From Planctomycetia bacterium (lineage in GTDB: Bacteria; Planctomycetota; Phycisphaerae; Phycisphaerales; SM1A02): a stretch of 15,208 nucleotides of DNA. The stretch's first letter is position 1; each line of letters starts with the position of its first letter. Under the pieces are notes generated by a model. The model ran no database searches. It saw only the letters and a program-made list of their open reading frames with translations, and was not told the DNA's origin. Shown here piece after piece: positions 12,667 through 15,208 of the stretch. The stretch lies in assembly GCA_005799205.1 (NCBI GenBank), contig SYHM01000128.1:1-15208 (forward strand), written 5' to 3'. A program made the translations under genes and the position numbers.

Positions 12667-13488
12667 ATGCGCGTGGTCAGCCTCTGTCCAACTGCAACTG
12701 AAACGCTCTGTCGCATCGGAGGCGAACGATTCCTTGTGGGTCGAAGTCAACAATGCGACTGGCCACCGAGCGTTGTCGCGTTGCCCTCGGTACCCAGTTT
12801 CGAAGCGCTGCGCGAGCTTCGGCCCGATGTGATTCTCGCTCCGAAATCGGGCGCCGCGTTCCCACTCGACTCTGGCGCATTGCAGACCACTCTCGCGTCG
12901 ATCCATCCTGTACCGGTGCTCCTGACGATCGCTCCAGCATCCATCTGGGACGTGCTCGACGACTGCCTGCGCATCGGGGCCGTTGTCGGATGCGCAGACT
13001 CTGCCGAACGTGCCATGGTTGAGTTGCGCGAAGCGTGGTGGACCGCAGTCGACTTCGTGAACCCATATGAAGAGGGCCCCGAGCTGCTCTTTCTTGAATC
13101 GGTCGAACCGCTGATGTGTGCAGGACGCTGGACTCCCGAACTGATTGTCTCAGCGGGTGCGCGCTCCTCGCTCAATCCGCCAGGGGCGCGGAGCCGACTG
13201 GTTGCCCCGCAGGACATTCTGGCTGCCGCTCCCGACCGGGTCATTGTCTGCCCCTGCGGTTCTGGCATCCCCGAGATTCGATCGGCGATGGCGACCTTGC
13301 GAAGCGAGCGTTGGTGGCCGCTCCTACCGGCCAACCTCGGGGGCCGCGAGCGAATAGCCCTTGTCGACGGAAATCAAATGTTCAACCGCCCTGGACCGCG
13401 CCTCGTCGATGCATTTCGCTGGCTGACCGGATGGATCAATCATCGCCCAGAACTGATCCCCGATGGGTTTCCCGTTGAGCTGGCGTGA
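12667..13488 (+). CDS. Cobalamin-binding-protein homologue (BtuF/TroA-like fold), no signal peptide
   Basis: A 273-residue member of the periplasmic-binding-protein-like cobalamin/iron-siderophore family (BtuF/YvrC type). It opens with VVSLCPTATETLCRIG (3-18), matching the family strand-helix start, then the QQCDWP segment (28-33, equivalent to the SHECDYP-type ligand motif), LRPDVILAP (51-59), FLESVEPLMCAGRWTPELI (142-160), APDRVIVCPCG (188-198) and VDGNQMFNRPGPRLVDAF (233-250). There is no signal peptide or lipobox, so it is predicted cytosolic, and no BtuC/BtuD-type transporter genes adjoin it. The start at 12667 has a good SD site, AAGGTGG (12654-12660), six bases upstream. It could act in cobalamin salvage or bind another corrinoid-like ligand; binding is inferred from family likeness only. 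clpB follows 47 bases downstream on the same strand. Confidence 0.82.
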   Translation: MRVVSLCPTATETLCRIGGERFLVGRSQQCDWPPSVVALPSVPSFEALRELRPDVILAPKSGAAFPLDSGALQTTLASIHPVPVLLTIAPASIWDVLDDCLRIGAVVGCADSAERAMVELREAWWTAVDFVNPYEEGPELLFLESVEPLMCAGRWTPELIVSAGARSSLNPPGARSRLVAPQDILAAAPDRVIVCPCGSGIPEIRSAMATLRSERWWPLLPANLGGRERIALVDGNQMFNRPGPRLVDAFRWLTGWINHRPELIPDGFPVELA

Positions 13489-13535
13489 GCAGGTTCGGCA
13501 CACAGTTTGCTAGACATGGCTCTTGAGGACAACCC

Positions 13536-15208
13536 ATGCAATTCGACAAATTCACCACGCTCGCTCAACAGGCTCTCTCGCAGGCACAGTCGCTCGCGGT
13601 GCGCGACCAACACAGCGAAGTGACGTCACTCCATCTGCTCAGTGCGCTGTTAAGTGAGAAGGACTCCCCTGCTGCGAGCGTCTTGACGAAGGCGGGGATC
13701 GACCCGGCTCGTATCGCAGCAACAGCAACCGCCCAACTTGCGCGACAACCGCGAGCGCAGGGAGGTTCATCGACGGCGGGTCGTGAACTCACTGAGACGA
13801 TCGGAGCAGCGGAGCGACTCGCGCAGAAGCTCAAGGACAGTTATGTCTCGAGCGATCATTTGCTCGTCGCCATTTCGCAGACTCGTGGAGCAGGCAGAGA
13901 CCTCTTTGCCGCAGTCGGCGTTGATGCGAACGCCCTCGAACGGGCGGCGCTTGAGATTCGCAAGTCAAGCGGAGTGCAAGGCATTCACGATCCTGGCGCC
14001 GAGAGCAGCCTCGAAGCACTGAAGAAGTACGGAAAGGACCTCAACGAACTCGCGGCGAACGGAAAACTCGACCCAGTCATCGGTCGCGACGAAGAGATCC
14101 GCCGCTGCATGCAAGTGCTCTCACGGCGCACGAAGAACAATCCAGTGCTCATCGGCGAACCCGGCGTTGGCAAGACCGCCATCGCAGAAGGGCTGGCGCA
14201 GCGAATCGTCAATGGAGATTGCCCAGAGTCAATGCGCGCCGCACGAATCATCACCCTCGATGTCGGTCAGCTGCTTGCAGGTGCGAAGTACCGAGGCGAA
14301 TTCGAAGAGCGCCTCAAGGCCGTGCTGCGCGAAGTGGCATCGAGCGAAGGTCGCATCATTCTCTTCATCGACGAACTTCACACAATTGTCGGGGCGGGAC
14401 AGGGAGAAGGCGCCGTTGGCGCAGGGCAGCTGTTGAAGCCTGCACTCGCGCGTGGCGAACTGCACTGCATTGGAGCGACGACTCTCGACGAATACCGCAA
14501 ACACGTCGAAAAGGATGCTGCGTTTGAACGACGATTTCAGCCAGTGTTCGTCGGCGAACCGTCACTCGAAGACACAGTGGCGATCCTTCGTGGATTGAAG
14601 GAGCGATATCAGGCGCATCATGGGGTGCGAATTCAGGATGCCGCGCTCGTCACAGCCGTTGAACTCTCGGATCGCTACATCAGTGATCGCTTTCTGCCAG
14701 ACAAAGCGATCGACCTACTTGACGAGGCCGCGAGCAGACTGCGCATCGAGAATGACTCGATGCCCGCCGAACTCGACGCGATTCGTCGCGATATCACTCG
14801 TCTCGAGATTGAGAAAGCGGCGCTCCAGATGGAAAAGGACCCACAGAGCGCAAAGTTGCTTGCAGGGGTTGACCAAGAACTCGCGGGTGAGCGTGAACGC
14901 GATCGCGCGATGACAGCTCAATGGGAGATCGAAAAAAAGGACCTCGACACGATCAAACGGATCGACCGCGAACTCGAGTCATGCCGCATTGCGTTCGAGC
15001 AGGCTCAGCGTCGAGGCGACTTTGAGCGAGCGGCGCGCATCCAGCATGGTGAGATTCGCGACCTTGAACTTCGAAAGAGCGATGCAGCGGCGTCACTTCG
15101 CGCGCGCATTGCCGCGGGCGGAGCGCTCGTGAAGGAAGAAGTCGACCCCGAAGCGATCGCCGAAGTCGTCGCGAAATGGACTGGAATTCCAGTCTCGAAG
15201 CTCGTCGA
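13536..15208 (+). CDS. clpB: ATP-dependent chaperone ClpB, N-terminal 557 residues (continues beyond the window)
   Basis: Cytosolic AAA+ disaggregase that, with DnaK/DnaJ/GrpE, rescues aggregated proteins. The open frame runs from the ATG at 13536 off the right edge. The N-domain (MQFDKFTTLAQQALSQAQSL onward, about 1-145) contains the two Clp_N repeats. NBD1 has Walker A GEPGVGKT (207-214), Walker B with FIDELHT (277-283), the pore-loop segment AKYRGEFEERL (250-260) and arginine-finger region ERRFQPV (331-337). The Glu/Lys/Arg-rich coiled-coil middle domain (about 405-530) identifies ClpB rather than ClpA. The window ends in the VAKWTGIPVSKLV segment (545-557), so NBD2 is missing. An SD site GAGGA (13525-13529) lies six bases before the ATG. 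The segment usually reading AMDAGN after the sensor region reads AVGAGQ (293-298). No CIRCE-like inverted repeat is visible in the 47-base gap upstream, so it may be read through from the preceding gene. Confidence 0.95.
   Translation, partial: MQFDKFTTLAQQALSQAQSLAVRDQHSEVTSLHLLSALLSEKDSPAASVLTKAGIDPARIAATATAQLARQPRAQGGSSTAGRELTETIGAAERLAQKLKDSYVSSDHLLVAISQTRGAGRDLFAAVGVDANALERAALEIRKSSGVQGIHDPGAESSLEALKKYGKDLNELAANGKLDPVIGRDEEIRRCMQVLSRRTKNNPVLIGEPGVGKTAIAEGLAQRIVNGDCPESMRAARIITLDVGQLLAGAKYRGEFEERLKAVLREVASSEGRIILFIDELHTIVGAGQGEGAVGAGQLLKPALARGELHCIGATTLDEYRKHVEKDAAFERRFQPVFVGEPSLEDTVAILRGLKERYQAHHGVRIQDAALVTAVELSDRYISDRFLPDKAIDLLDEAASRLRIENDSMPAELDAIRRDITRLEIEKAALQMEKDPQSAKLLAGVDQELAGERERDRAMTAQWEIEKKDLDTIKRIDRELESCRIAFEQAQRRGDFERAARIQHGEIRDLELRKSDAAASLRARIAAGGALVKEEVDPEAIAEVVAKWTGIPVSKLV

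Noticed and set aside
1..15208. CRISPR arrays, insertion sequences, rRNA genes and riboswitches
   Set aside because: No regularly spaced repeats, transposase genes, terminal inverted repeats, or rRNA-like or riboswitch-like conserved cores were seen on either strand.

Overview
The window is a gene-dense, GC-rich bacterial chromosome segment with almost no spare DNA; the largest gap between genes is under 200 bases. A Gram-negative-type envelope is implied by a lipoprotein with a lipobox, a CPBP membrane protease with a signal peptide, and an HlyD-type adaptor. Gene content and style (short gaps, ATGA overlaps, an NHLM-type exporter, a three-domain carboxypeptidase-regulatory-like lipoprotein) would fit Planctomycetota, perhaps Phycisphaerae. 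That taxonomic guess is an inference and rests on no marker gene.

Layout, left to right. Positions 1-4811 are mostly housekeeping: a XerC/XerD tyrosine recombinase (+), tryptophanyl-tRNA synthetase trpS (-) translationally coupled to a CPBP-family membrane protease (-), indole-3-glycerol phosphate synthase trpC (+), and aspartate-semialdehyde dehydrogenase asd (-). Positions 4812-11011 form the accessory core. A 49-residue peptide gene (4949-5098, +) has a textbook double-glycine leader and a short, strongly cationic tail. It has its own Shine-Dalgarno site and a strong intrinsic terminator. Facing it on the minus strand is a complete three-gene exporter of the NHLM/NHLP bacteriocin type: HlyD-like adaptor, C39-peptidase ABC transporter, and a second ABC transporter without peptidase activity. 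The three genes are joined by 4-base ATGA overlaps. Upstream on the same strand lie apaG and a lipoprotein gene, probably in the same transcription unit.

Positions 12489-15208 hold a tRNA-Gln-like sequence with a damaged anticodon arm, a cobalamin-binding-protein homologue without a signal peptide (+), and the first 557 codons of the disaggregase gene clpB (+), which runs off the right edge.

How it works together (inference): the C39 ABC transporter would cut the 49-residue precursor after its Gly-Gly site while exporting it with the second ABC protein and the HlyD adaptor, releasing about 20 residues with a net charge near +6. No modification enzyme (LanM, YcaO, radical SAM) and no obvious immunity gene is present, so the peptide is probably exported unmodified and its role is open. 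The peptide is a short double-glycine type and not the long nitrile-hydratase or Nif11 leader type usually linked to this exporter, which makes the pairing the most interesting part of the window. The odd tRNA is the second point to check.
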